Source: Phascolarctobacterium sp.
Lineage (GTDB): Bacteria > Bacillota > Negativicutes > Acidaminococcales > Acidaminococcaceae
DNA length: 43,346 nt
Direction: 5' to 3'
NCBI GenBank assembly: GCA_017623055.1
Contig: JAGAPX010000029.1
Location: forward strand, 1 to 43,346
The first letter of the stretch is position 1. Every line of letters begins with the position of its first letter. A program made the translations under genes and the position numbers. Below are positions 23,609 through 31,628 of this stretch, one piece after another. Below the pieces are notes generated by a model. The model saw only the letters and a program-made list of their open reading frames with translations. It had not been told where the DNA came from and ran no database searches.

Positions 23609-25141
23609 ATGCAAAGAATCGCAATCATCGACATAGGCTCCAACTCTGCGCGCCTTGTCATCAGTCATATTTATAAAAACGGTGCTTACAACATGGTTTA
23701 TAACCAAAAGGAAGCCTTGCGCCTTAGCCAAAAGGTAGATAGCAAGAACATGCTTACGGAAGCAGCCTTTGCTTCCACCTTGGAAACCATGAAGAGCTTT
23801 GCCTATATGTGTAAAATTTACAAGGTAGATAAAACCATCGCCGTTGCTACTGCTGCAATCCGCAATGCCTACAATGGTGTGGACCTTGTTTCCAGAGTTA
23901 TGGAAGAAACAGGCATCCAGCTGCACATCATCTCCGGCAACACGGAAGCTTACATCAGTTACCTTGGGGTAATCAACACCTTGGACGTAAAGAACGGAAT
24001 TATCTTTGACCTTGGTGGTGGCAGTACGGAGCTTATCCTTTTCCAAAACCGCCAGATTGTAGAATCCGTTTCCCTGCCCCTTGGCGCAGTAAACACGACG
24101 GCAATGTTCAATACCCGTAATGAAATGCCTCCCAATGTTTTCAGCGACGTAAACTTTTTTATTAAAAGTCATTTGGAACGCTATCCTTGGTTGAAACAAC
24201 AAGGCCTGCCCTTGATTGGTGTTGGTGGTACGGCGCGTACCGTTGCAAAAATCGTACAACGCAGCAAAAAATATCCTGCAACTAAATTGCATAACTACGC
24301 TCTTACCGCCCAAACCTTCCGCACCTATTTTAATAACCTGCGGGCAACCAACCTTGAACAACGTAAAAAAATTTCCGGTCTTAGCAGTGAACGTTCTGAT
24401 ATTATTCTCGCAGGCTGTAGCATTATAAATTGTCTCTTTGATATTTGTGGTAGCAGGAAACTTATCGTTTCCGGTTGCGGCTTGCGTGAAGGTCTTTTCT
24501 TTGATTACTACTACAAAGCTCACGACTTGCCCGTCGTAGCAGATAACATTTTAGAGCGTAGCCGTGAAAATATTTTGAAGCTGTATACCGCTGACACTTC
24601 TCACAGCAGGCACATCACCGCTTTGGCGCTTAATATGTTTGACAGCTGGCCTAAACTTCACGGCGTAGCTAAAAATAACCGCAAGCTTTTAGAAACTGCG
24701 GCACTTTTACACGATATCGGTATCGTTATTAACTTTTACAGCCACGCCCGCCATAGTGCTTACATGATTCAAAACGCACAGCTCTTTGGCTTAACCCATA
24801 AGGAGCAGGTCATTACAGCAGCCATCGCAGGCTGGCACAATGGCGTTTCCAAAAACTACTTCCGCGACAAATTCTATAAGGAACTGCTCACTGATGAAGA
24901 TTGGGATCTTGTAAATAAGCTAGCGCTGCTCCTCGCCTTGGCAGAAAGCCTTGACTATTCTCAAACCAATCAAATTAACAACATCGCTCCCTACCTAGAT
25001 AAACGTGGCGCAGTCATTAAAATTTTTGCTGATGATATTCCCAGCATTGAAATGCATCAAATTAAAAGCCACCAATCCTGGTTCCGCAAAATCTTTGGTG
25101 CGGAATTAAGTATAGAGTTGGCGAGCGAAAAGAACAATTAA
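23609..25141 (+). CDS. exopolyphosphatase / pppGpp phosphohydrolase (Ppx/GppA)
   Basis: 510 residues with intact catalytic motifs: IIDIGSNSARLVI (6-18), the ISGNTEAYISY element with the catalytic Glu (about 113), DLGGGSTELI (134-143), the GVGGTARTVA segment, and a C-terminal HD-type domain (LLHDIGIVINFYSHARHSAYMI, about 365-386). It degrades polyphosphate from the end and/or converts pppGpp to ppGpp; sequence alone does not separate the two. GAGG is placed about 8 nt before ATG. Divergent from its degenerate paralogue and ppk across a 238-bp region containing the parS-like site. Confidence 0.92.
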   Translation: MQRIAIIDIGSNSARLVISHIYKNGAYNMVYNQKEALRLSQKVDSKNMLTEAAFASTLETMKSFAYMCKIYKVDKTIAVATAAIRNAYNGVDLVSRVMEETGIQLHIISGNTEAYISYLGVINTLDVKNGIIFDLGGGSTELILFQNRQIVESVSLPLGAVNTTAMFNTRNEMPPNVFSDVNFFIKSHLERYPWLKQQGLPLIGVGGTARTVAKIVQRSKKYPATKLHNYALTAQTFRTYFNNLRATNLEQRKKISGLSSERSDIILAGCSIINCLFDICGSRKLIVSGCGLREGLFFDYYYKAHDLPVVADNILERSRENILKLYTADTSHSRHITALALNMFDSWPKLHGVAKNNRKLLETAALLHDIGIVINFYSHARHSAYMIQNAQLFGLTHKEQVITAAIAGWHNGVSKNYFRDKFYKELLTDEDWDLVNKLALLLALAESLDYSQTNQINNIAPYLDKRGAVIKIFADDIPSIEMHQIKSHQSWFRKIFGAELSIELASEKNN

Positions 25142-25152
25142 AAATTAAAACT

Positions 25153-25190
25153 AAAGCTGTAGCTAATCATCGTGATTAGCTACAGCTTTT
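25153..25190. terminator. bidirectional terminator
   Basis: Perfect 17-bp stem (25153-25169 with 25173-25189; arms begin AAAGCTGTAGC) with a TCG loop; T-run on the plus strand and T-rich sequence on the minus strand. It ends ppx/gppA and the converging phosphoglycerol-transferase gene, whose stop codon abuts the stem. Confidence 0.95.
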
Positions 25191-26683
25191 TATTGCATTC
25201 CATTCAGTTTTAAATTAAGTGATGTGAAAATTTCTTTGTTTTCCGCAACGAACTTCTCGCTCATATCAGAGAAGATATCAACGCTGAACTTAGCGTTATG
25301 CTTAACCTCTGCCAAATTCAAAATAATATGAGGTAAATCGTAATAGGCAAGTTCATCAGCCTTGTCAAAATCCGCAATAGGCTTATTCGTCAAGAGAGCT
25401 ACCCTGCGAGGCTTGTTATCAAACTTTTTGATAATGGGAGTGTGACGGAAGTCCCCCATCAGCAAATGATCCCCTAAAATTACCACAACAGTTTCTTTAC
25501 CATTGGGCTGGCTTTCTATAAATTTAACAAAGTCTCCCAATAGATAATCAAGGCTCGCTAAGGCAAATTCATGAGTTCCGTCGGAAATATTTTTGCTCAC
25601 GTAAAGACGCATTCTTTTATCCGGCACGCCTTTAGGGAAATGGGTATCTACCGTCAAAAGCGTAAGGTTAAAGGGCTTATTACCCTGCGCCAATTTTTTA
25701 TATTCTTCCTTCGCCATACTGAAAAGGTCGTAATCATGAACACCCCACACAGTTTTTACTGCGTCTTGGCAAAACTCGTGCCCTTTTACTTCGTAACCAA
25801 AACAATTCATAATATTACCAGTTCCGGCAAAATTCATATCTCCATTGGAAAGAAGCAGGTTCTTGTAGCCAGCCTGCTTGAGCACGCCAGCGTAAGAGAC
25901 TGCGCCAGTTTGACGGACACCGCTAAAAAGTGTATCGCTATTGGCACCAAGATAAGCAGGCAAACCAGTTTGGGTTGCATACAGCGCACCAACAGTCCAA
26001 TCTGCTCCGTCAAAGCATTTATAATTGGTGTAATTGCTCCAGCCGTTGTCTAGCAAATTATTTAAGTGAGGCACTTCATTCGCAAAGTTTTTATTTTGCA
26101 GAAAATTGCTTTCCAAAGACTCGCAATAAATTACGACAATGTTCTTGCCAGCTTGGGCAGTTACCATTTCAGGAGCAAGGTATTTTTCTTTTGCGCCAAG
26201 CTTTTCTAAAATTTGCTCACTACTCATAGAAAAGCTTTGTTTCAGCTCCTTAGCAGAAAGCAAGATATTTTTATAGGCAGTTCCCGTTGCAGAAAAGAAG
26301 AAGCAGCCCAAAGCAAGCACGCTCAAAATTGCCATACCCTGCTTGCTACGTAAAAAGCTTTTTTGTAAAGCACCTTCTTCATCCGTTGCGTTGCTATTCA
26401 GACGTTTATAGGCAAACCAATGGAACGCAACAACGAGGAACAAGGCAAAAACGCCACCATAAAAATATGTAGGCGTAACTTGAGGCGCCATGGCAAGCAT
26501 AGTTCCGTCAATACGGGTAAGGGTGGTGTAATCAATGTGCTGTCCCATAATCTCAAGACACAGGAAATCTATGGAAGCAAGCACATAGCCAGCAAAGGAA
26601 ATCAACGCGCCAAACTTTTTATTTTTTAGAACGCCAAAGCCTAAAACGGCAAAGGCAATGTAGAACAAAAAGACGTCAAACAT
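25190..26683 (-). CDS. LTA synthase/OpgB-type phosphoglycerol transferase (sulfatase fold)
   Basis: 497 residues. Three or four membrane helices occupy the first 130 residues; an extracytoplasmic alkaline-phosphatase-superfamily domain follows. Metal and catalytic marks: IYCESLESNF (Glu near 186), the nucleophile Thr in DGADWTVGALYATQTGLP, TVDTHFPKG and GDHLLMGDFRH near the end. Such enzymes move glycerol-phosphate from phosphatidylglycerol onto membrane glycans or lipids. With fewer membrane helices than LtaS and in a probable diderm, an OpgB-like role in periplasmic glucans or glycolipids is as likely as lipoteichoic acid. Own promoter upstream. Confidence 0.85.
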   Translation of the reverse strand: MFDVFLFYIAFAVLGFGVLKNKKFGALISFAGYVLASIDFLCLEIMGQHIDYTTLTRIDGTMLAMAPQVTPTYFYGGVFALFLVVAFHWFAYKRLNSNATDEEGALQKSFLRSKQGMAILSVLALGCFFFSATGTAYKNILLSAKELKQSFSMSSEQILEKLGAKEKYLAPEMVTAQAGKNIVVIYCESLESNFLQNKNFANEVPHLNNLLDNGWSNYTNYKCFDGADWTVGALYATQTGLPAYLGANSDTLFSGVRQTGAVSYAGVLKQAGYKNLLLSNGDMNFAGTGNIMNCFGYEVKGHEFCQDAVKTVWGVHDYDLFSMAKEEYKKLAQGNKPFNLTLLTVDTHFPKGVPDKRMRLYVSKNISDGTHEFALASLDYLLGDFVKFIESQPNGKETVVVILGDHLLMGDFRHTPIIKKFDNKPRRVALLTNKPIADFDKADELAYYDLPHIILNLAEVKHNAKFSVDIFSDMSEKFVAENKEIFTSLNLKLNGMQ

Positions 26684-26711
26684 AAAAGTCTCCTACAAAT
26701 TTTATAAGACC

Positions 26712-26720
26712 ATTATAACA
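26712..26720 (-). promoter_or_regulatory. extended -10 promoter for the phosphoglycerol transferase gene
   Basis: TGTTATAAT on the minus strand (TATAAT at 26712-26717), directly after the terminator of the preceding operon. Confidence 0.5.
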
Positions 26721-26757
26721 CAAAAGCACTGTACCTAAAATTTAGATACAGTGCTTA
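26720..26757 (-). terminator. terminator of the UDG-ThrE-mntP-peptidase operon
   Basis: Near-perfect stem from AAGCACTGTA pairing with TACAGTGCTT and continuing through CTAAA/TTTAG (26724-26757); T tract is short (CTTTTG). Confidence 0.75.
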
Positions 26758-26765
26758 AATTTTTA

Positions 26766-27899
26766 TCACGCGTTTTTACAAGCAGCTTGCAAAATTCCAT
26801 AAACCATAAGTGCAGAATTGTAAAGGTCTTCCTCTTTAAGAAACTCCTCAACAGTGTGCACGTTTTGCATACCGGTTCCTAAGATTACACAGGGAACACC
26901 ATAAGCATTTAAGAAGTTGGCATCACTGCCACCGCCGGTTTGAGTAATATCCGGAGCGAAGCCATACATTGAGCAAGCGCTCTTTGCTAATTTTACAACA
27001 GTGCTTTCGGTATCGATAAGGAAGCTGCTGTACTTATGTTCCACTTCTGCAGTAACCTTTGCTCCGTATTTTTCTACAGCGTTGCAAATGGTAGAAACTA
27101 CTTCTTCACGGATAGCTTCCAGCTTATCGTTATTACGGCTACGCACGTCGCCCTCAATTTCTACAAGGTCAGGTACCACGTTCGTAGCTACCCCACCGCC
27201 GATGATACCAATGTTACAAGTGGTTTCTTCATCAATGCGACCATAGCGTTTTACTTCTGCCAAAGCCTTCGCCGCAATCATAATTGCGTTAATGCCTTTT
27301 TCCGGTTCCAAACCACCATGAGCTTTTCTGCCATGAACGCTAATCTTATATCTATATTGACCAGGCGCACCAATAACTATTTCGCCGGGAGCACCTTCGC
27401 CATCCAAAGCATAGGCAACTTGCGCTTTCAGCTTGGAGCGATCCATACAACGGGAACCATTTACGCCACCTTCTTCTGCAATGGTAAAGAGAATTTGGAT
27501 GTCGCCGTGTTCAGCATTTTCTTCTACCAGCATGCGTACGCCCTCTAAAATTGCTACCACACCGGACTTATCATCACCGCCCAAAATGGTAGTGCCATCG
27601 CTATAAAGTACGCCGTCTTTTTGTACGACAGTAGTACCACTGCAAGGCTCCACCCCGTCCATATGAGCAGAAAGCAGTACGCTCACCGCACCTACTTTGT
27701 TACCGGGCAAAAACGCCCAAAGATTACCGCAGTTACCGCCCAACTTTTCGCCAGCGTCATCTTCTTCCACGGTAAATCCCAAAGCTTCCAATTTAGTACG
27801 CAGCATTTCAAAAACAGGACGTTCCTGCAAGGTGTGACAAGGCACCGCCACCACTTCTTTAAATTCCGCTAACATTCTTTCTTTATTAACAAGTTTCAT
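26766..27899 (-). CDS. M20 peptidase, peptidase T-like
   Basis: 377 residues. Metal-site motifs: SAHMDGVEP (first His, about 80), GGDDKSGVV (bridging Asp, about 107-114), FTIAEEGGVNGS (catalytic Glu pair), YALDGEGAPGE and the late His in TGMQNVHTVEE. The pattern fits the PepT-like/YqjE group of tri- or aminopeptidases in the cytoplasm. Two consecutive ATGs exist; the second (27899) is better spaced from GAGG. Last gene of the run from the small membrane protein through UDG, ThrE and MntP. Confidence 0.9.
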   Translation of the reverse strand: MKLVNKERMLAEFKEVVAVPCHTLQERPVFEMLRTKLEALGFTVEEDDAGEKLGGNCGNLWAFLPGNKVGAVSVLLSAHMDGVEPCSGTTVVQKDGVLYSDGTTILGGDDKSGVVAILEGVRMLVEENAEHGDIQILFTIAEEGGVNGSRCMDRSKLKAQVAYALDGEGAPGEIVIGAPGQYRYKISVHGRKAHGGLEPEKGINAIMIAAKALAEVKRYGRIDEETTCNIGIIGGGVATNVVPDLVEIEGDVRSRNNDKLEAIREEVVSTICNAVEKYGAKVTAEVEHKYSSFLIDTESTVVKLAKSACSMYGFAPDITQTGGGSDANFLNAYGVPCVILGTGMQNVHTVEEFLKEEDLYNSALMVYGILQAACKNA

Positions 27900-27914
27900 C
27901 ATCTTACCTCACAA

Positions 27915-28472
27915 TCATAAAAATCCTGTATGTTCTAGCAAAATCTTCACGCCAATGCAAATTAACACTACACCGCCAAAGATATTTGCCTTCTTACCCA
28001 CAGTTGCCCCAAGCTTAAAGCCCATTAAGCCACCAAAAGCAGATATGCCAAAGGTTACAACACCAATCAACGTAATTGCCAACCAAATGTTAGTCTGCAA
28101 AAAGGCAAAGCTTACGCCAATAGCCAAGGCGTCAATACTGGTAGCCAGCGCCAGCACAAACATTTCCTTGGTGGAATAACTTTTCCTTATGTCGCATGCA
28201 TCCTTGGCTTCGGAAATCATATTCCAACCCAAGTACGCCAACAGGGCGAAAGCTATCCAATGGTCGTAATCTACAATATATGTTTGAAAAGACACCGCAC
28301 CCAAGTAGCCAAGCAAAGGCATTAAAGCTTGGAATGCTCCAAACCAAATACCAAAGCGCATTGCTCCCTGAAAACGATTTTCAGGAGAAAGCACCATACT
28401 TCCACAGACGGATACGGCAAAGGCATCCATGGCTAAGCCCACGGACACCAAAAGCAATTCAAATAATCCCAT
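27915..28472 (-). CDS. mntP: manganese efflux pump MntP
   Basis: 185 residues with six membrane helices in two repeated halves, each with the acidic signature: GLAMDAFAVSVCGSM (about 13-27) and ATSIDALAIGVSFAF (about 109-123). MntP exports Mn2+. ATG follows TTTGGAG. No yybP-ykoY manganese riboswitch is present in front; only 14 bp separate it from the ThrE small subunit gene, so expression is tied to that operon. Confidence 0.93.
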   Translation of the reverse strand: MGLFELLLVSVGLAMDAFAVSVCGSMVLSPENRFQGAMRFGIWFGAFQALMPLLGYLGAVSFQTYIVDYDHWIAFALLAYLGWNMISEAKDACDIRKSYSTKEMFVLALATSIDALAIGVSFAFLQTNIWLAITLIGVVTFGISAFGGLMGFKLGATVGKKANIFGGVVLICIGVKILLEHTGFL

Positions 28473-28486
28473 AGGTTCTCCAAAAA

Positions 28487-28939
28487 TTATTTAGTCCAAA
28501 AGTTTTTAGTAGCGCTAATCTTAATCACGCGGAAAATGCTGGCAATAACCATAATTCCAAGGGCAATCGCCGCAGAATCCGTACCCGCAGTGAGCAGGGT
28601 AGTTACGCCGTTATCGTAGCTTTTCTCAATAATCTGCTTCATACCTTGGTACATACCAAGTCCCGGAACAAGAGGAATAATGCCCGGGATGAGGAATACC
28701 GTCGCAGGCTGTTTAAACATTCTCGCAGAAAGCTCGCTAATCAGCGCCAACGCTACAGTAGCAAGGAAGTTGGCGTGGAAGGAATTGTATTCCAAATACT
28801 GACGCAGGTATACGAAAACCACCCAGCCAATGGCACCAATGACACCGCTAATAATAAGAGTGCGCTTAGGAGCTTGGAAGAGCACCGCAAAAGCAATGGT
28901 TGCCAGGAAGGAGTACAGGAAGGATTCATAAAGACCCAT
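28487..28939 (-). CDS. threonine/serine exporter, small membrane subunit (ThrE C-terminal half)
   Basis: 150 residues with four to five membrane helices and the family segment PGIIPLVPGLGMYQGM (about 94-109). It equals the C-terminal membrane part of ThrE, encoded as a separate protein in many Firmicutes. The ATG chosen overlaps the stop of the partner gene by one base (TAATG); two further in-frame ATGs lie inside the partner gene. Works with the 260-residue subunit. Confidence 0.88.
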   Translation of the reverse strand: MGLYESFLYSFLATIAFAVLFQAPKRTLIISGVIGAIGWVVFVYLRQYLEYNSFHANFLATVALALISELSARMFKQPATVFLIPGIIPLVPGLGMYQGMKQIIEKSYDNGVTTLLTAGTDSAAIALGIMVIASIFRVIKISATKNFWTK

Positions 28940-29721
28940 TACCATAAATCCCACCCCCATTTATGCCAAGCCTGCAAAACGAAAGCCAAGCCTACAGCAA
29001 TAGAAGAAGCAAAAAGTATCGCTTCCGCCACGCGGGAGTTACCAGAAACCAAGTCCCCCGCCATATAGTCACGCAAGCCGTTAGTAAAGGCAACCCCCGG
29101 AACAAATGGCATTACTGCGCCAACGATAATTTTATCCATAGTGCATTGCACGCTTACCGCACAACACATAATTGCTACGATGGCAATGGTAGCACCAGCC
29201 AAAGCGTTCTCCCAAAATGCACTGGGGCGATAACCGCTAAGAAGCTTTAACACCAGCATCGCAATCAATCCCGTTACAAACGCTGCTATAAAATCGTGAC
29301 TATTGCCACCCAGCATGGCAGAAAAGCCTGCGGAAGCAAGACCACTCGCCAAGCAAATAAGCTTATCATTATAAGGAGGAGTCTCCTTGAGCTTATTATT
29401 AAAATAATCCATGGTACCTTCGTAATCTAAAGGCCACTTGTCCAAATTATAAAGGAAGTCGTTAATTTCGCTAACAGTTCGCAAATTAGTACTGCGGGAG
29501 CGAATACGACAAACACAGCTGTAACCGTCGGGTTGCTCGTCACCTAAAACGATAACCGTAGGCGTAACGAAAACGTTAACGTCCGGATAGTGGTTTTTAG
29601 CACAAAAACGCTCGATGGTGTCTTCCACACGGGAGGTTTCTGCACCACTTTTCAAAAGCACTTTGCCCAAAGCCATGGCAATATCTAAAGTTTGTTTACG
29701 ATTTAATTGACCTAAAATCAT
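28939..29721 (-). CDS. threonine/serine exporter, large subunit (ThrE N-terminal half)
   Basis: 260 residues. A cytoplasmic N-terminal domain (about 1-115) with the family start LLKSGAETSRVEDTIERFC is followed by five membrane helices, including the PFVPGVAFTNGLRDYMAGD motif (about 203-221). It corresponds to the N-terminal part of ThrE; together with the small subunit it should export threonine and serine by proton antiport. Starts 5 bp after the UDG-like gene. The presence of a serine exporter 4 kb from a serine uptake and breakdown operon is noted as a finding. Confidence 0.9.
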   Translation of the reverse strand: MILGQLNRKQTLDIAMALGKVLLKSGAETSRVEDTIERFCAKNHYPDVNVFVTPTVIVLGDEQPDGYSCVCRIRSRSTNLRTVSEINDFLYNLDKWPLDYEGTMDYFNNKLKETPPYNDKLICLASGLASAGFSAMLGGNSHDFIAAFVTGLIAMLVLKLLSGYRPSAFWENALAGATIAIVAIMCCAVSVQCTMDKIIVGAVMPFVPGVAFTNGLRDYMAGDLVSGNSRVAEAILFASSIAVGLAFVLQAWHKWGWDLW

Positions 29722-29726
29722 TTTAC

Positions 29727-30425
29727 CTATTTCTCATTTGCAAAAATTTCTGCTACCGCTGCTTTAAAGCGATTAGCACCACCCATGGATGGGTGAGGAA
29801 CAGCAACGCAGTCCACGCCGTAACGTGCTAAAGTAGTTGCCGCCTTTTGACCGATGGCAACAACCTTCATATCAGGTACAAGTTCCATCAACATTTTAGC
29901 GTATTCAATGCCCTCGTCCAGTTCTGTGTTAGATGGAGTTCTGTTGGAAAGCAGGTTGCCTTCCTTGTAAGGGTGGAAGGGAAAAATATTCCACAAAATT
30001 ACGTCGAAGGCAGTAAGCCCGTGACGGTTAAGCGCATTCCAAACAGCAGTATCTGTGGGCTCGTTAAAGCCTTTTTGTTTTTGGCTATTGTTAAGTAGCG
30101 GGCTAGCAGGGTCACTAGTACGAGTTTTGGCGTAATCCCACTCACCAAGCACACTCTTTTGGTCTACGTCAGGGTGGTGACCCAGTAAAATTCTTTCAGA
30201 AGTGATGGCGATACCGCTAAAGTGACCACCTTGATAACCCAAGCCTTCCGCAATAAAAAGATACTTAGCCTTAGTGCGAAGCTCTAAATAGCGTTTGAAA
30301 GTTGTACTGCGAATAACAGGCGCTTCTTCGCCAATATCACAGCTTGTATTAAACTCACTCCAAGGGTTAAACACCAAGGGCGCGTGGTACGCTTGCAGTT
30401 TATCTAAAAAAGTCTTGATATCCAT
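29727..30425 (-). CDS. uracil-DNA glycosylase superfamily protein
   Basis: 232 residues. Marks of the UDG fold: FIAEGLGYQGGHFSGIAIT (about 57-75, equivalent to the GExPGxxE/D water-activating loop of family 4-like enzymes), ILWNIFPFHP (uracil-recognition Asn, about 143) and VPHPSMGGANRF (HPS leucine-loop motif, about 211-222). It would excise uracil from DNA, although the first motif deviates from classical Ung, so the exact substrate is uncertain. No 4Fe-4S cysteine pattern. Follows the 77-residue protein with no gap (stop TAA then ATG). Confidence 0.8.
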   Translation of the reverse strand: MDIKTFLDKLQAYHAPLVFNPWSEFNTSCDIGEEAPVIRSTTFKRYLELRTKAKYLFIAEGLGYQGGHFSGIAITSERILLGHHPDVDQKSVLGEWDYAKTRTSDPASPLLNNSQKQKGFNEPTDTAVWNALNRHGLTAFDVILWNIFPFHPYKEGNLLSNRTPSNTELDEGIEYAKMLMELVPDMKVVAIGQKAATTLARYGVDCVAVPHPSMGGANRFKAAVAEIFANEK

Positions 30426-30659
30426 TTATTTTTTCCTCATATAAAACCAATATCCGGCAAGAGCAGCAACTGCAGCAGCTCCCAGCCATTGTCCATAAGC
30501 AATTAAGGCAAAGGCTACAATAATCGCCGCAAACTTTCTCATGCTCGGATCAAAATATGCAACTGCAACGACGATGGCACACATCACTGCTGCCGCAAGC
30601 ATCGGCGGTAAGAGAGAGAATGCTACCATGACAATGCAAACAGCTAAAACTATTCCCAT
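30426..30659 (-). CDS. small membrane protein (77 aa)
   Basis: 77 residues with two to three hydrophobic helices and a basic C-terminus (WFYMRKK). No family known to me. The frame is open farther upstream, but that extension would run through a terminator and tRNA-Leu; AGGAG 8-9 nt before the ATG at 30657-30659 fixes the start. It heads the run UDG, ThrE, MntP, peptidase. Confidence 0.75.
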   Translation of the reverse strand: MGIVLAVCIVMVAFSLLPPMLAAAVMCAIVVAVAYFDPSMRKFAAIIVAFALIAYGQWLGAAAVAALAGYWFYMRKK

Positions 30660-30686
30660 AATAAGGCTCCTATTGTTTATCACATA

Positions 30687-30713
30687 GTAAAAAAGAGAGC
30701 CAAGTAAGCTCTC
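30687..30713 (-). terminator. terminator of tRNA-Leu
   Basis: Stem GAGAGC/GCTCTC (30695-30700 with 30708-30713), 7-nt loop, six T on the minus strand. Confidence 0.85.
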
Positions 30714-30728
30714 CATCAAATTTAAAAT

Positions 30729-30813
30729 TGGTGCGAGTGACAGGAATCGAACCTGCACGCCTCACGGCGCTAGATCCTAAGTCTAGTGCGTCTGCCAGTT
30801 CCGCCACACTCGC
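30729..30813 (-). tRNA. tRNA-Leu (anticodon UAG)
   Basis: 85 nt including CCA, with a long variable arm as in class II tRNAs. Acceptor GCGAGTG/CACTCGC, anticodon stem CTAGA/TCTAG with loop CTTAGGA, anticodon UAG. T-arm CAGGTTCGATTCCTG. Confidence 0.95.
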
Positions 30814-30825
30814 ATTCCATTGGTT

Positions 30826-30834
30826 ATTATAACA
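30826..30834 (-). promoter_or_regulatory. extended -10 promoter of tRNA-Leu
   Basis: TGTTATAAT on the minus strand (TATAAT at 30826-30831), between the terminator of the His-Gln-Lys transcript and tRNA-Leu, so tRNA-Leu is a separate unit. Confidence 0.55.
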
Positions 30835-30842
30835 TATATAAA

Positions 30843-30875
30843 CAAAAAAATAAACCGCCTACTTTCGTAGACGGT
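30843..30875 (-). terminator. terminator of the tRNA-His-Gln-Lys transcript
   Basis: 9-bp stem ACCGTCTAC/GTAGGCGGT (minus strand) with a GAAA tetraloop at 30854-30875, then TTATTTTTTTG. Confidence 0.92.
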
Positions 30876-30886
30876 CTTTGTCGAGT

Positions 30887-30962
30887 TGGTGATCCACCCG
30901 CGACTCGAACGCGGGACACCCTGATTAAAAGTCAGGTGCTCTACCGACTGAGCTAGTGGATC
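30887..30962 (-). tRNA. tRNA-Lys (anticodon UUU)
   Basis: 76 nt with CCA. Acceptor GATCCAC/GTGGATC, anticodon stem CCTGA/TCAGG with loop CTTTTAA, T-arm CGCGTTCGAGTCGCG. Confidence 0.95.
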
Positions 30963-30965
30963 ACT

Positions 30966-31041
30966 TGGCTGGGGCGGCTGGACTCGAACCAACGCATGCG
31001 GGAGTCAAAGTCCCGTGCCTTACCGACTTGGCTACGCCCCA
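30966..31041 (-). tRNA. tRNA-Gln (anticodon UUG)
   Basis: 76 nt ending GCCA. Acceptor TGGGGCG/CGCCCCA, anticodon stem CGGGA/TCCCG with loop CTTTGAC, T-arm with GGTTCGAGTCC. Confidence 0.95.
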
Positions 31042-31063
31042 ATCATTGTCGCGTGCTAACAGG

Positions 31064-31140
31064 TGGGGTGGCTAGAGGGATTCGAACCCTCGAGTAACGG
31101 AGCCACAATCCGCCGTGTTGACCGCTTCACCATAGCCACC
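31064..31140 (-). tRNA. tRNA-His (anticodon GUG)
   Basis: 77 nt with the encoded extra G at -1 typical of tRNA-His and a CCA end. Anticodon loop TTGTGGC gives GUG; T-arm GAGGGTTCGAATCCCTC. First tRNA of the His-Gln-Lys transcript. Confidence 0.95.
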
Positions 31141-31177
31141 AAATCTTTCCAAACTCAATAGCTTGGCGACAGGTGTT

Positions 31178-31206
31178 ATTATACTATAAGAAAATTACTG
31201 CGTCAA
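31178..31206 (-). promoter_or_regulatory. promoter of the tRNA-His-Gln-Lys operon
   Basis: Minus strand: -35 TTGACG (31201-31206), 17-bp spacer, consensus -10 TATAAT (31178-31183). A strong stable-RNA-type promoter directly after ridA; only a weak AT-rich hairpin separates the two units. Confidence 0.8.
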
Positions 31207-31232
31207 TACTTTTTCTAAAAAATTTTAGAAAT

Positions 31233-31607
31233 TTATTTTACAGCAACAACTTCAATCTCAACGTGCACGCCTTTGGGCAATGCAGCCACTTGCACGAAGG
31301 AACGAGCAGGCGGATTTACTTGGAAATATTTACCATACACACCATTAACTGCTGCAAAATCGTTGATGTCAGTTGCGAAGATAGTAGTTTTTACAACATT
31401 TGCATAAGTGCAGCCTGCTGCTTCCAAAACTGCGCCAATGTTATGCATTACTTGTTCAGCTTCTGCTTCGATGTTTTCTAAAACTAATTCGCCGGTTGCC
31501 GGATTAATTGCAATCTGACCAGAGCAATACACAGTGTTGCCTGCTACGATTGCTTGGGAATAAGGTCCCAAAGCTTGAGGTGCTTTATCAGTAGAAATTA
31601 CTTGCAT
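31233..31607 (-). CDS. ridA: RidA family enamine/imine deaminase
   Basis: 124 residues, the standard RidA trimer subunit. Conserved residues: GPYSQAI (14-20), Arg102 in PPARSFVQV (binds the substrate carboxylate) and Glu118 in VEIEVVAV. RidA hydrolyses 2-aminoacrylate and related imines to keto acids plus ammonia. 2-Aminoacrylate is the reactive intermediate released by serine dehydratase, whose genes lie just upstream (21 bp), so the operon carries its own detoxifier. ATG after AAAGGAG. Last gene of the serine operon. Confidence 0.95.
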   Translation of the reverse strand: MQVISTDKAPQALGPYSQAIVAGNTVYCSGQIAINPATGELVLENIEAEAEQVMHNIGAVLEAAGCTYANVVKTTIFATDINDFAAVNGVYGKYFQVNPPARSFVQVAALPKGVHVEIEVVAVK

Positions 31608-31628
31608 TTTAAAATCTCCTTTGTCTTT

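Noticed and set aside
23462-24523. A 353-codon minus-strand open frame overlapping the canonical Ppx/GppA gene
   Set aside because: It is antisense to intact catalytic motifs, includes the parS-like palindrome and has no ribosome site.
28473-28486. Possible yybP-ykoY (manganese) riboswitch before mntP
   Set aside because: Only 14 bp lie between the ThrE small-subunit stop and mntP; there is no room and no motif.
30660-30758. Upstream in-frame extension of the 77-residue membrane protein
   Set aside because: It would translate through a terminator and the 3' end of tRNA-Leu; the ribosome site supports the internal ATG.
30729-31140. tRNA cluster as an integration (att) site of a mobile element
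   Set aside because: No integrase, no repeated tRNA 3' ends and no change in gene content nearby.
31207-31232. AT-rich inverted repeat after ridA as a strong terminator
   Set aside because: The stem (TTTCTAAAA/TTTTAGAAA) has almost no G or C and no separate U-tract; it may slow transcription but cannot be called a terminator with confidence.
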